This document shows, in pieces, positions 1 to 8,180 of a stretch of 64,000 bases of DNA. This DNA comes from Streptomyces sp. NBC_01428. GTDB lineage: Bacteria > Actinomycetota > Actinomycetes > Streptomycetales > Streptomycetaceae. Every line of letters starts with the position of its first letter. The first letter of the stretch is position 1. Below the pieces are notes generated by a model, which made no database searches, had not been told where the DNA came from, and worked only from the letters and a program-made list of their open reading frames with translations. The DNA lies in NCBI RefSeq assembly GCF_036231965.1, contig NZ_CP109499.1, positions 8,432,001-8,496,000 of the forward strand, in the 5' to 3' direction. Both the position numbers and the translations under genes were made by a program.

Positions 1-1020
1 CACATACCCCTTCGGGAAGGGCTGGTTGGTCACTGAGCCGTAGCCGAACGTCAGCTTGTCGACGAACTCCTGACGGTCGACCGCGTACCGCACGGCGTCG
101 ACGACCTTGTCGTTGTCGAACGGTGCCTTGTTCACGTTCAGGCTGATGTTGGACGCGTTGAATCCGGGCTGCACGAACACGTCGAGGCCGGCCTTCTTGG
201 CCGCGTCGGCCTGACTGGGCGCGATGTCGGCGAAGTTGTAGACGCCGGTCTGCAGTCCCGAGACGACGGTGGAGGCGTCGGGCGCGGAGGTCAGTTCGAC
301 GTTGTCGATGTGGATGTTCTTGGCGTCCCAGTAGTCGGGGTTCTTCTTCAGGACCGCCTTCGTGCCCGGCACGAGCTGGGTGACGATGAACGGACCCGCG
401 CCCACCGGGTTCTGGTCCAGCTTGTCGGGCGAGGCGGACGCCTTGGGGCTGGCGATCTGCAGGACGCGCTCGCCGAGCAGTTGGGGTATCTGGTAGTCGA
501 CCTGACTCAGCCGGAGCACCGCGTCGAGTCCCTTGGCCTGCACCGACCTGATGGAGGTCAGGTCGCCGAAGAGGGCCGAGTTCTTCTGCTTCTTGGCCCG
601 TTCGATCGCCGTCTTCACCGCGGAACCGTCGACCGGCGTCCCGTCGCTGAACTTCAGCCCGGGGCGCAGATGGAAGGTGATCACGTCCCCCTCGGCGTTG
701 TACTCCCAGCTCTTGGCAAGATCCGGGACGGCCTTGCCGTCCTTGTCGGTCCTCGTCAACGAGGCGTACACGAGGGCGAGTTCACGGAACTGGGCGCCGC
801 TGCCGCCGACGACCGGGTCCCAGTGGGTGGGGAAGTAGGAGGAGGTCCACTTCAGCGCGGCCGCCCCGCCGCCGGCCGACGCCGCCTCACCGCCGCAGGC
901 GCTGAGCGCGGGGACGAGCACGGCGGCGAGGGCGGTCCCCAGGGCCGCGGCACGGAGCCGGGCGGGTCGGGCGGAGCGGAGTCCTGTCGCGGGGCTTTCG
1001 GGCGTGAGTCGTCCGGACAT
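1..1020 (-). CDS. ABC transporter substrate-binding lipoprotein, family 5 (peptide/nickel type), C-terminus cut by window edge
   Basis: Translating the minus strand from the ATG at 1020 gives 340 residues with no stop before the left edge. The N-terminus is a lipoprotein signal: an Arg-rich start, an Ala/Leu-rich core and a lipobox ending LSAC-GG. The mature part has features of family 5 (DppA/OppA-like) extracellular solute-binding proteins, such as DLAKSWE, FHLRPGLKFSDGTPV and GAGPF followed by a KKNPDYWD segment. These proteins capture oligopeptides, nickel or other small solutes outside the membrane and pass them to a permease pair, which would lie beyond the edge. The gene is downstream of a Cys-containing leader peptide, so I infer a sulfur-related substrate (for example a Cys peptide or glutathione). 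The substrate is not shown by the sequence. Confidence 0.9.
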   Translation of the reverse strand, partial: MSGRLTPESPATGLRSARPARLRAAALGTALAAVLVPALSACGGEAASAGGGAAALKWTSSYFPTHWDPVVGGSGAQFRELALVYASLTRTDKDGKAVPDLAKSWEYNAEGDVITFHLRPGLKFSDGTPVDGSAVKTAIERAKKQKNSALFGDLTSIRSVQAKGLDAVLRLSQVDYQIPQLLGERVLQIASPKASASPDKLDQNPVGAGPFIVTQLVPGTKAVLKKNPDYWDAKNIHIDNVELTSAPDASTVVSGLQTGVYNFADIAPSQADAAKKAGLDVFVQPGFNASNISLNVNKAPFDNDKVVDAVRYAVDRQEFVDKLTFGYGSVTNQPFPKGYV

Positions 1021-1340
1021 CTGTTCGTTCTTTCTGCGAGGGCTCCCGTCCGCGCCGGGGCACCGGAACGGGAGCGAGGACGGCACGCCCCTCACCGGCT
1101 CCGCGCAGCCCGGACGGGCATGCCGGCGTGGCGTCGGTGCGCACGGAGGCATGCCGCGCTCAGGGCGTGAGGCGTCGGCGGATCGCGAGAGGGGCGGCCG
1201 GAAGGCCGAGGGAGGGAGAACGACGAGGCGCTGCGGGGGCGGCGCGCGATGACGGGCGTCGGGCGGCGAACCGGTGGGAGACCGGTGCCGGTGCCGAGGA
1301 GAGCGGCGTCAGGCGCCTGGGGGCCGCGGTGGGCGGGCGG
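1021..1340 (-). promoter_or_regulatory. 320-nt leader region between the Cys leader peptide and the binding-protein gene
   Basis: No convincing protein-coding frame is present on either strand here. On the minus strand it lies between the stop of the 24-aa leader peptide and the ATG of the substrate-binding protein, so it would be the untranslated part of that mRNA. It is very GC-rich with several short inverted repeats. I could not assign a specific terminator/antiterminator pair by eye. The binding-protein gene has only a weak purine-rich stretch (AGAAAGAACG) as a ribosome binding site. Confidence 0.35.
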
Positions 1341-1415
1341 TCAGCGACAGAGAGCGCTGCAGGTGCGCCGCAGGTCCACGTAGCGGCACTCCACGCCGGG
1401 ATGCGTCGTGAGCAT
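1341..1415 (-). CDS. Cysteine-rich leader peptide (24 aa), candidate sulfur-responsive attenuator
   Basis: A short minus-strand frame runs from ATG at 1415 to TGA at 1341 and encodes 24 residues. It contains the pattern Tyr-Val-Asp-Leu-Arg-Arg followed by a C-terminal CSALCR, with three Cys in all. Actinobacteria carry short leader peptides of this kind, with a V-D-L core and a terminal SALC(R), upstream of sulfur-assimilation and transport genes; ribosome stalling on Cys codons is thought to control the downstream genes. Here the next gene on the same strand is a family 5 ABC binding protein. The overlapping longer frame at 1160-1423 lacks this conserved pattern and was rejected. Confidence 0.7.
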   Translation of the reverse strand: MLTTHPGVECRYVDLRRTCSALCR

Positions 1416-1453
1416 GGGCACATCCTGGGGGCCGCGCTCGGCGGCTGTCAATG

Positions 1454-1469
1454 GACACCAATTGGTGTC
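1454..1469. promoter_or_regulatory. Perfect 16-bp palindrome upstream of the leader peptide
   Basis: GACACCAATTGGTGTC is a perfect inverted repeat about 40 bp upstream of the leader-peptide ATG on the minus strand, in an AT-richer patch of an otherwise very GC-rich region. The position suits an operator near the promoter. The binding protein is unknown; the Rrf2 regulator encoded at 2445-2879 is one local candidate (inference). Confidence 0.55.
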
Positions 1470-1509
1470 TCATTGGGCGGGACGTCTCTGACCCCTGATC
1501 AGAAGCCTG

Positions 1510-2448
1510 TCAGGACGCCGGGAGCGGGCCTGCGCGGCGGGCGGGGTGTACCGCGGCCTCCTCCGGATGCAGCCACAACGGGCCGTTGCCGGTGTCGACA
1601 CGGACCGCCTCCGCGGGGGGCCACGGACCGTCGGCCAGCAGGTGGCCCTCCGGGCCGGTGAGGCTCCGGTACCGGGCGAGTGCCTGGGCAGGAGGCTGCC
1701 GTTCGGAGTCCGCCGGCGGTCCCGGGCTCAACTCGGCGACGGCGGCCGCGTACTGCTCGTAAGGCCGCCAGCCCGGTACGACCCGGAACGCCGTCGGAGT
1801 ACGGATCAGCAGGGTCGGCAGCGCGTACCGGTGGCCCCCGTCCGCGGTCTCCTTCGCGGCGCCGGGGTGCGGCGATCCGCCGGGCACGGACAGCACCTCG
1901 CGCACCGGACGACGCGCCTCGGCGTGGTCGGCGCGCACCGCGTCCAGCACCTCGGCCGAGGCCGCGCCGGCGGCCAGCAGTTCATGGTCCAGGCCGGGCA
2001 CGCCCCGTACCGCCGACAGCGCGAGCGGCATGGTGTCCGCCGGTTCGCCCAGGACGAAGACGCTCTCCCGCAGCCGCCGCAGCACCCGGTCGGCCACCTC
2101 GGCGCCCTGCCGCTCGGCGGCCTTGGCGACCAGCGAGGACGGCCAGGAACTCGCCGCGACGCGGCTCAGCCGGACGGGCCTCGGGGCTCCCGTGTGCGTA
2201 CAGACGTCCTCGACGTAGCGCGCGTACCAGGCGGTCTCCGCCGCCGGATCGGGCGGCGGGTCGTCGTCGAGGTCGAAGAGCAGGCAGTGCACGCGGCGCC
2301 AGCGGACGCGGCCCGCAAGCCCGGCGCGCAGCCGGCGGAACACCGGCTCCGAACCCCAGGCCCACGGACACAGCGGGTCCGTGTACTCGACCACCTCCAC
2401 CCCCGGTTGTCGCACGGCCCGCACCCCGGCCTCGGGCGCGGCCGTCAC
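1510..2448 (-). CDS. DsbA-family (FrnE/thioredoxin-fold) oxidoreductase-like protein
   Basis: This 312-residue protein has the N-terminal strand-plus-motif of DsbA/FrnE-like proteins: VEVVEYTDPLCPWAWGSEP. The usual CPxC active site is CPWA here, so the second Cys is missing; that is common in the FrnE-like 2-hydroxychromene isomerase/DsbA subgroup. A later LPTLLIRTP segment supplies the cis-Pro region of the thioredoxin fold. I chose the GTG at 2448 because it overlaps the TGA of the upstream Rrf2 gene (GTGA), indicating translational coupling; longer upstream starts would run through that gene. It is probably cytoplasmic, as no signal peptide is seen. Its substrate is unknown. Coupling to Rrf2 suggests redox, iron-sulfur or sulfur-related control (inference). 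Confidence 0.75.
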   Translation of the reverse strand: MTAAPEAGVRAVRQPGVEVVEYTDPLCPWAWGSEPVFRRLRAGLAGRVRWRRVHCLLFDLDDDPPPDPAAETAWYARYVEDVCTHTGAPRPVRLSRVAASSWPSSLVAKAAERQGAEVADRVLRRLRESVFVLGEPADTMPLALSAVRGVPGLDHELLAAGAASAEVLDAVRADHAEARRPVREVLSVPGGSPHPGAAKETADGGHRYALPTLLIRTPTAFRVVPGWRPYEQYAAAVAELSPGPPADSERQPPAQALARYRSLTGPEGHLLADGPWPPAEAVRVDTGNGPLWLHPEEAAVHPARRAGPLPAS

Positions 2449-2879
2449 GCGGCTCCCTGGTGGCTGAGCCGTTCGGCCGGCTCGGCGGGCAGCAGCGCGG
2501 CCAAGGTCGTCCCGCCGAGCACCGCCGCGGCGTCCGCCTCGATCTGCCGCCACACCCCGGGCAGTCCGGCGGCGGGCCCGGGATAGTCCAGTCCGGCCAA
2601 CGGCTCACCCCGCAGCGTGATCAACTCGCCGTCCACAGCGCGTACGACGTCCAGCAGCGTGACTTCGCCGGCCGGTCGGCCCAGCCAGTACCCGCCCTCG
2701 CAGCCACGCTGGCTGCGCACCAGCCCCGCCCTGCGCAGTTCGCCGACGACGGACTTCAGGAACCGGAACGGGATGTGCTGCGAGGAGGCGATGGCCTCGC
2801 AGGTGAGCGGTCTGGCCGGTTCGCGGGCGAGCTCCAGCAGCGCCCGTGTGGCGTAGTCCGCCTTCGCGGAGATATGCAT
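2445..2879 (-). CDS. Rrf2-family transcriptional regulator
   Basis: The protein has 144 residues. The N-terminus MHISAKADYATRALLELA and the winged-helix region (AIASSQHIPFRFLKSVVGELRRAGLV, then RGCEGGYWLGRP) are the standard Rrf2 pattern. It has only one Cys in the region where Fe-S type members (IscR, NsrR, RsrR) carry three, so it may not hold a cluster, or may sense something else. It is the first gene of a two-gene minus-strand unit with the DsbA-like gene and diverges from a cupin gene. Members of this family often bind their own promoter, and the 140-bp divergent region contains repeated ACATTGC elements that could be its operator (inference). Confidence 0.88.
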   Translation of the reverse strand: MHISAKADYATRALLELAREPARPLTCEAIASSQHIPFRFLKSVVGELRRAGLVRSQRGCEGGYWLGRPAGEVTLLDVVRAVDGELITLRGEPLAGLDYPGPAAGLPGVWRQIEADAAAVLGGTTLAALLPAEPAERLSHQGAA

Positions 2880-2936
2880 GGGGCCATGATGCCCGACAGG
2901 GCGCCGGGCGCGCGGGCTTCCACCGCTTCCTCACCT

Positions 2937-3010
2937 ACATTGCGGGAACATTGCCGCAGGTGAAGGACAATGGACACCTCTTGACATCCTTTTCCGGACG
3001 GCTCTAGCGT
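2937..3010 (+). promoter_or_regulatory. Divergent Rrf2/cupin control region with promoter
   Basis: Two direct copies of ACATTGC sit at 2937-2943 and 2948-2954. A TTGACA -35 element is at 2981-2986, followed by TCTAGC/TAGCGT near 3003-3010 as a -10. The cupin ATG is at 3019 and has no Shine-Dalgarno sequence, so transcription probably starts at or just before the ATG (leaderless mRNA). The repeats are candidate operator half-sites. Confidence 0.5.
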
Positions 3011-3018
3011 CGCCCCCC

Positions 3019-3528
3019 ATGAGCCAGCCGCTGACGACCCCCGGTGAAGGTTTCCACCCCCATCTCACGGACCGTGCGGGGGAGTCGCCGTCCCCGTTGC
3101 GCACCCGCCTGCACCACATCCGTGCCGACGCGCTCGACGGCGACACCGCGCAGTCCGGCGGCATGCGCCGGTTCGCCGCCGTCAGCGGCACCACGGTGGG
3201 CTCCGAGAAGCTGTGGATGGGCCAGACCCACGTCGCCCCCTCGACCGCGTCCTCCGACCACCATCACGGTGCGTCCGAGACGGCCATCTACGTCGTGAGC
3301 GGACACCCCGAGTTCGTGTTCCTCGACGACGCCGGCCCGCAGCCCGAGGAGATCCGGCTGCGCACCTCGCCGGGCGACTACATCTTCGTGCCCCCGTTCG
3401 TGCCGCACCGCGAGGAGAACCCCGACCCGGCGGACGAGGCCGTCGTCGTCATCGCCCGGAGCACGCAGGAGGCGATCGTGGTCAACCTGCCGGAGCTGTA
3501 CGTCCTGCGCGCCGAGGGCGAGGCCTGA
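3019..3528 (+). CDS. Cupin-domain protein (RmlC-like)
   Basis: The protein has 169 residues. The metal-binding cupin motif 1 is visible in the region SSDHHHGASETAIYVVSG (clustered His plus Glu), followed by motif 2 in SPGDYIFVPPFVPHRE (Pro-Gly-Asp, then His). Such small single-domain cupins bind Fe, Mn or Zn and act as dioxygenases, isomerases or sensors; the activity cannot be chosen from sequence. It diverges from the Rrf2 regulator gene and probably shares its operator. It appears leaderless. Given the neighbouring Cys leader peptide and DsbA-like gene, a role in thiol or sulfur metabolism is possible but unproven. Confidence 0.8.
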   Translation: MSQPLTTPGEGFHPHLTDRAGESPSPLRTRLHHIRADALDGDTAQSGGMRRFAAVSGTTVGSEKLWMGQTHVAPSTASSDHHHGASETAIYVVSGHPEFVFLDDAGPQPEEIRLRTSPGDYIFVPPFVPHREENPDPADEAVVVIARSTQEAIVVNLPELYVLRAEGEA

Positions 3529-3619
3529 CGGGACCCGTCCGTCGGACCGTGCCCACCGTCGCCGCGCGCCCGCGCGGCACGGTCCGGCGTCGACGGCGTC
3601 GAAGCGCCGAGGGCCCCGC

Positions 3620-3745
3620 CTGTTACGCTCGCCGAGCCTCCCGCGGGGGAAGTCCGGTGAGAGTCCGGCGCTGACCCGCAACGGTGTGCGTGGCGACCTG
3701 ATGGTCCGTCACGCGAGTCCGATCGCCCGCGGGGAGCACGCGACC
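3620..3745 (+). ncRNA. Cobalamin riboswitch upstream of B12 uptake genes
   Basis: The conserved cobalamin aptamer core is seen as AGTCCGGTGAGAGTCCGGC, then GCTGACCCGCAACGGT, and further on GCGAGTCCGA. It lies about 110-230 nt before the first gene of a BtuC-BtuD-BtuF type operon on the same strand. In this class adenosylcobalamin binding switches off expression of transport or synthesis genes. The exact ends are estimated. Confidence 0.9.
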
Positions 3746-3853
3746 CGTTGACTGCTCGCCGTGGAATGCGACAGGGGACCGCACGGCCGGCGCGCTGTAC
3801 GGGCTGTTCTCCTGCCTCGGTTCACCAGGCGGCCCCAGGCGAAGGACCGCCCC

Positions 3854-4948
3854 GTGCGCACCACCACGACGACTCCGATACCCGGACCCGGCCGGACCCG
3901 GGACAGAGCCCCCGGCCGCATGCCGCTGACGCCGCTCCTCGGCTGCCTCGCGGTCGTGCTCCTGATCTCCCTCGTCTGCGGCGTCGCGCTGGGCGCGACC
4001 GGGATCGGGACGACCGCGGTCCTGCGCCTCCTGTGGGCCGGTGCCACCGGCGGCACCGTGTACGCCCCGGACGCCGCCGCCTACACCATCGTCACGGAGA
4101 TCCGGCTCCCACGGGTGGTGCTCGGCGCGGTGGTCGGAGCCGGGCTCGCGACGGTCGGCGTGGCCGTGCAGGCCATGGTCCGCAACGCGCTCGCCGACCC
4201 CTTCGTCCTCGGCATCTCCTCCGGCGCGGCGGTGGGCGCCAACGCCGTCATCCTGCTCGGCGCGTTCGCGGGGCTGGGCGTGTGGGCGCTGTCCGTGTCG
4301 GCGTTCGCCTCCGCCCTCGCGGCCATGGTCCTCGTCTACGCGGTGGCACGGTCGCCGCACGGCCTCACCCCGCTGCGGCTGATCCTCACCGGGACCGCCC
4401 TGGCCTACGGCTTCGAGGCGCTCACCACGCTCATGGTGTTCGGTGCCGCACGCGGCGAGGCGGCACGGTCGGCGATGATGTGGCTGCTCGGCAGCCTGGG
4501 CGGGGCGACCTGGGCACAGATCCCCGTCGCCGCGCTGACCGTGACGGTCGGCTGGGTGTGGCTCAGGCTCAGGGCCGAGCCGCTCAACGCCCTAGCCATG
4601 GGGGACGAGACGTCCGCCGCGCTCGGCGTCCGGCCGGCGCGGCTCCGCGGGGAACTGTTCCTGGTCACGGCCGCGGTGACCGGCACCGTCGTCGCCGTCA
4701 GCGGCGCCGTCGGGTTCGTCGGGCTGATGGTGCCGCACGTCGTACGGATGCTGGTGGGCGCCGACCACCGGCGGGTGCTCGCCGTCGCACCCCTGGCCGG
4801 CGCGGTCCTGCTCGTGTGGGCCGACGTCCTCTCCCGCCTGCTGCTCGCCCCGGCGGAGCTGCCGGTCGGCGTGATCACCGCCGTGGTCGGCGTGCCCGCG
4901 TTCCTGCTCCTCATGCGGCGCGGCGGCTACGCGTTCGGGGGCCACTGA
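3854..4948 (+). CDS. btuC: Cobalamin ABC transporter, permease (FecCD/BtuC family)
   Basis: The 364-residue protein is strongly hydrophobic, with about ten membrane segments, the usual size for this family. Typical FecCD motifs are present: EIRLPRVVLGAVVGAGLA near the start, QAMVRNALADPFVLGISSGAAVGA, and GFVGLMVPHVVRMLVG before the C-terminal segments. The GTG at 3854 was chosen because GAAGGA lies 8 nt upstream and it follows the riboswitch. It is the first gene of an operon with an ATPase (1-nt overlap) and a binding lipoprotein. FecCD permeases also carry siderophores and haem; the cobalamin riboswitch makes B12 or a corrinoid the likely substrate. Confidence 0.88.
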   Translation: MRTTTTTPIPGPGRTRDRAPGRMPLTPLLGCLAVVLLISLVCGVALGATGIGTTAVLRLLWAGATGGTVYAPDAAAYTIVTEIRLPRVVLGAVVGAGLATVGVAVQAMVRNALADPFVLGISSGAAVGANAVILLGAFAGLGVWALSVSAFASALAAMVLVYAVARSPHGLTPLRLILTGTALAYGFEALTTLMVFGAARGEAARSAMMWLLGSLGGATWAQIPVAALTVTVGWVWLRLRAEPLNALAMGDETSAALGVRPARLRGELFLVTAAVTGTVVAVSGAVGFVGLMVPHVVRMLVGADHRRVLAVAPLAGAVLLVWADVLSRLLLAPAELPVGVITAVVGVPAFLLLMRRGGYAFGGH

Positions 4949-5715
4949 TGCGACTCGACATCGAGGGACTCTCGGCGGACGCGGGCACCGTGCGGCTCCT
5001 CGACGACATCCGTCTCACCGTGGACAGCGGGACGTTCGTCGGCCTCGTCGGCCCCAACGGCAGCGGTAAATCAACCCTGTTGAGGTGCGTCTACCGCGCG
5101 CTGCGGCCCGCCGGGGGAGCGGTCCGGCTGAACGGCGACGACCTGCACGGCATGGACGCGCGGGCGGCGGCGCGACTGCTGGCCGCGCTGCCGCAGGAGT
5201 CCTCCGCCGAGTTCGACTTCACCGTCGCCGAAGTCGTCGGCATGGGACGGCACCCGCACCGGAACCGGACGGCCGCCGACGACCGGGCGATCTGCGCCGG
5301 AGCCATGGACCGCACGGGCGTCGCCCATCTCGCCGACCGCGGGTTCCTGGCCTTGTCCGGCGGCGAGAAACAGCGCGTCCTCATCGCCCGCGCTCTCGCC
5401 CAGCGACCCCAGGTCCTCGTCCTCGACGAGCCCACCAACCACCTCGACATCGCCCACCAGTTGGACGTCCTCGCCCTGGTCCGGGCGAGCGGCCTCACCG
5501 TGCTGGCGGCGCTCCACGACCTGAATCTCGCCGCCGCCCACTGCGACCTCCTGTACGTGATCGCGGACGGCCGGATCGTCGCGTCGGGTCCGCCGCTCGA
5601 CGTACTCCGGCCCGAGCTGCTCGCCGACGTGTTCGGCGTCCGCGCCCACCCCGTACGGCACCCGGTCACCGGCGCCGTCCAGCTCCTCTTCGACCTCCTT
5701 CCGACCACCCCCTGA
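4948..5715 (+). CDS. btuD: Cobalamin ABC transporter, ATP-binding protein
   Basis: The 255-residue protein has the full ABC ATPase motif set: Walker A GPNGSGKST, a Q-loop in LPQESS, signature LSGGEKQR, Walker B VLVLDEPTNHLD and switch His in ALHDLNLA. It belongs to the FepC/BtuD-like group that pairs with FecCD permeases. The ATG overlaps the last base of the permease stop codon (TGATG), so the two are translationally coupled and should form a BtuC2D2 complex at the inner face of the membrane. Regulation is by the upstream cobalamin riboswitch. Confidence 0.9.
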   Translation: MRLDIEGLSADAGTVRLLDDIRLTVDSGTFVGLVGPNGSGKSTLLRCVYRALRPAGGAVRLNGDDLHGMDARAAARLLAALPQESSAEFDFTVAEVVGMGRHPHRNRTAADDRAICAGAMDRTGVAHLADRGFLALSGGEKQRVLIARALAQRPQVLVLDEPTNHLDIAHQLDVLALVRASGLTVLAALHDLNLAAAHCDLLYVIADGRIVASGPPLDVLRPELLADVFGVRAHPVRHPVTGAVQLLFDLLPTTP

Positions 5716-5724
5716 GGAACACCC

Positions 5725-6726
5725 GTGCGCAGAACGCTCATTGCCGCCCTCTGTCTCACCGCCACCGTCACGGCCTCCGGCTGCGGCGCGAACGTCGAGA
5801 CGGCCGACGACGCGCGGTCCCCGGCCGTCACCCTCACCAACTGCGGCCGCCAGGTCACCTACGACCGGGTGCCGCGCCGGGTGGTCACCAACGACGTCGG
5901 CATCACCGAGATCATGTTCGCGCTCGGCCTGGAGGACCGCATGGCCGGGTTCGCCATGCCCGACGACAAGGGCGACCTGACCGGCGTGCCCTGGAAGGAG
6001 GGCTACGAGAAGGTGAAGTGGCTCTCCAAGGATCAGCTCACCAAGGAGAACGTCCTCGCCGCCCGCGCCGACCTCGTCTTCGCCGGCTGGAACTACGGCT
6101 TCCGCGAGGAGGACGGCTTCACGCCCGACGCCCTGAAGAAGCTCGGCATCCCCTCCTACGTCCTCACCGAGTCCTGCCACAACGGCCGTTCGGGATCCGC
6201 CCGCGGCATCATGCCGCCCCTCGAAGCGCTCTACACCGACCTCACCAACCTCGGGAAGCTGTTCGGCGTCGAGGACCGGGCCGCCGCACTGGTCGCCGGC
6301 TTCAAGAAGCGGATCGCCGACGTCCGGGCGCAGGCACCCGAGGGCGCGGACCGGCCGGAGGTCTTCCTCTACGACAGCGGCCAGGACACCCCCTTCACGG
6401 CTGGCCGCTACGCCGCCCCGGAGCAGATCATCAGCGAGGCCGGTGGCGTCAACGTCATGCACGACGTCCAGGACTCCTGGACCACCGTCGGCTGGGAGAC
6501 CGTCGTCGAGCGCGACCCGGACGTGATCGTGATCTGCGACTACGGGGACACGAGCGCCGAGCAGAAGAAGAAGTTCCTGCTGAACCACCCGCCGCTCCGC
6601 GGGGTCTCGGCCGTCAAGAACCGGCGCGTCTTCGTCCTCGACTACGTCGACCTCGTCGAGAGCCCCCGCAATCCGTCGGCCGTCGCCCGGCTGGGCGCGT
6701 ATCTGCGCACGGTGGAGAAGCGCTGA
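5725..6726 (+). CDS. btuF: Cobalamin ABC transporter, substrate-binding lipoprotein
   Basis: The 333-residue protein begins at GTG 5725, nine bases after the ATPase stop. It has a short signal sequence ending in a lipobox (LTATVTASGC), so the mature protein should be membrane-anchored on the outer face. The body is a family 8 (TroA/BtuF/FhuD-fold) binding protein: VTYDRVPRRVVT, ITEIMFALGLEDRMAGF, ADLVFAGW and a long helix near PPLEALYTDLTNLGKLFGVEDRA. Family 8 proteins bind corrinoids, haem or ferric siderophores; the upstream cobalamin riboswitch points to B12. The nearby siderophore locus has its own binding protein, which supports separate roles. Confidence 0.87.
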   Translation: MRRTLIAALCLTATVTASGCGANVETADDARSPAVTLTNCGRQVTYDRVPRRVVTNDVGITEIMFALGLEDRMAGFAMPDDKGDLTGVPWKEGYEKVKWLSKDQLTKENVLAARADLVFAGWNYGFREEDGFTPDALKKLGIPSYVLTESCHNGRSGSARGIMPPLEALYTDLTNLGKLFGVEDRAAALVAGFKKRIADVRAQAPEGADRPEVFLYDSGQDTPFTAGRYAAPEQIISEAGGVNVMHDVQDSWTTVGWETVVERDPDVIVICDYGDTSAEQKKKFLLNHPPLRGVSAVKNRRVFVLDYVDLVESPRNPSAVARLGAYLRTVEKR

Positions 6727-6938
6727 ACAACCGGGGTCCGACCCGCGCCTGCCCGAGGTCTGTCGGCGTCCGGCTACCCGGAGCCGACAGACCCCGCACC
6801 CGCTCGAAGGCACCGGCTCCCCCTGCCGGCACGGGCGCTGAGAAGATCGTCACCGAGCTGTGCTCTGCACCCGGCCCCGGAAGGAACGAACGAGATCATG
6901 CACGACAGCGTGGCCAACGGCCCGACGGAGGTCCGCGG

Positions 6939-8039
6939 ATGACCGGCACCGACGAACACGCCACCGAGCCGTCCGTCCTGGTGCGCACCGAGGGACGGGC
7001 CGCCCACATCACCCTCAACCGGCCGCGGGCGCTGAACGCCCTGAACCACGAGATGGTGCACCTCGTCGACCGGGCCCTCACCGCCTGGGAGCACGATCCG
7101 GCCGTCGAGACGGTCGTCATCACCGGCGCCGGAGACCGGGGCCTGTGCGCGGGCGGCGACATCCGCGTCGTCCACGACGACGCGCGCGACGGGGACGGCA
7201 CCGCCTCCGCGGCGTTCTGGCGCGACGAGTACCACCTCAACGCCCGCATCGCCCGCTACCCCAAGCCCTACGTGGCCGTCATGGACGGCATCGTGATGGG
7301 CGGCGGTGTCGGCATCTCCGCGCACGGCAGCGTCCGGATCGTCACCGAGCGCTCGCGGATCGCCATGCCGGAGACCGGCATCGGCTTCGTCCCCGATGTC
7401 GGAGGCACCTACCTGCTCGCCCACGCCCCCGGCGAACTGGGCACCCATCTCGCCCTGACCGGCACGTCGGTCACCGCGGGCGACGCCGTGCTGTGCGGCC
7501 TCGCCGACCACTTCGTCCCCTCCGCCGCTCTCCCCGCGTTCCTCGCCGACCTGGCGGACCGGTCCGTGCGGGAGGCCCTGACCCGCCACACCCAGCTGCC
7601 GCCCCCCGCCCGGCTGACGGACTGCCGTGCGTGGATCGACACCAGCTACGCGGCCGACACCGTGGACGAGATCCTCCGGCGGCTGGAAGCCTTCGGGGAC
7701 CCCGCCGCCAAGGAGGCGGCCGAGACGCTGCTCAGCCGCTCGCCCACCGCGCTGAAGGTCACCCTGGCCTCGCTGCGCCGGGCCCGTCGGGCGGGTCCGC
7801 TGGAAAGCGTCCTGAACCAGGAGTACCGCGTCTCCTGCGCGTTCCTGGCCGCTCCCGACCTGGTGGAGGGCGTCCGGGCACAGATCATCGACAAGGACCG
7901 CGACCCGCACTGGACCCCGGCGACTCTCGCCGAGGTGACCGACGCGGACGTCGAGCGCTTCTTCGCGCCGCTCGGCGAACGCGAACTCGGGCTCGTGGTA
8001 CCCGGCATCGGCCCGGACACGGGCGGGGCCGGCGGCTGA
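6939..8039 (+). CDS. 3-hydroxyisobutyryl-CoA hydrolase (enoyl-CoA hydratase/isomerase superfamily)
   Basis: The 366-residue protein has crotonase-fold signatures: ITLNRPRALNALNHEMV, the oxyanion-hole region GAGDRGLCAGGDIR, and GGGVGISAHGSVRIVTERSRIAMPE. The segment MPETGIGFVPDVGGTYLLA, the DPHWTPATLAEV stretch near the C-terminus and the length above 340 residues are typical of 3-hydroxyisobutyryl-CoA hydrolase rather than plain enoyl-CoA hydratase. That enzyme acts in valine breakdown. The ATG at 6939 has GGAGGT seven bases upstream. It is separated from btuF by 212 bp and followed by a second cobalamin riboswitch. Valine catabolism leads to propionyl-CoA and then to the B12-dependent mutase encoded nearby, a plausible reason for the clustering (inference). 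Confidence 0.82.
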   Translation: MTGTDEHATEPSVLVRTEGRAAHITLNRPRALNALNHEMVHLVDRALTAWEHDPAVETVVITGAGDRGLCAGGDIRVVHDDARDGDGTASAAFWRDEYHLNARIARYPKPYVAVMDGIVMGGGVGISAHGSVRIVTERSRIAMPETGIGFVPDVGGTYLLAHAPGELGTHLALTGTSVTAGDAVLCGLADHFVPSAALPAFLADLADRSVREALTRHTQLPPPARLTDCRAWIDTSYAADTVDEILRRLEAFGDPAAKEAAETLLSRSPTALKVTLASLRRARRAGPLESVLNQEYRVSCAFLAAPDLVEGVRAQIIDKDRDPHWTPATLAEVTDADVERFFAPLGERELGLVVPGIGPDTGGAGG

Positions 8040-8180
8040 CGCCTCCCGTCGACCTCCGTGGCCGGGCGCGCCGTTGACGCACCGCCCCCGCGGACCGGCC
8101 ACCTGGTGCGAGAGGAAGATCACGCCAGGTGGCGCGGTCTTGGCCATGTACCCGCCACGCGGTACGGTCGGTCCGATAAC

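Noticed and set aside
887..1144. Minus-strand 85-residue frame overlapping the binding-protein start
   Set aside because: It is in a different register from the family 5 binding protein, which has signal peptide and domain evidence; this one is Arg/Pro-rich noise.
1160..1423. 87-residue minus-strand frame upstream of the binding-protein gene
   Set aside because: Ala/Pro/Arg-rich shadow frame. The shorter 24-codon frame in another register has the conserved Cys leader pattern.
3748..5715. A single 655-residue fused protein covering the btuC region and the ATPase
   Set aside because: Its first 400 residues are an out-of-frame Arg/Pro-rich shadow of btuC. The real ATPase starts at ATG 4948.
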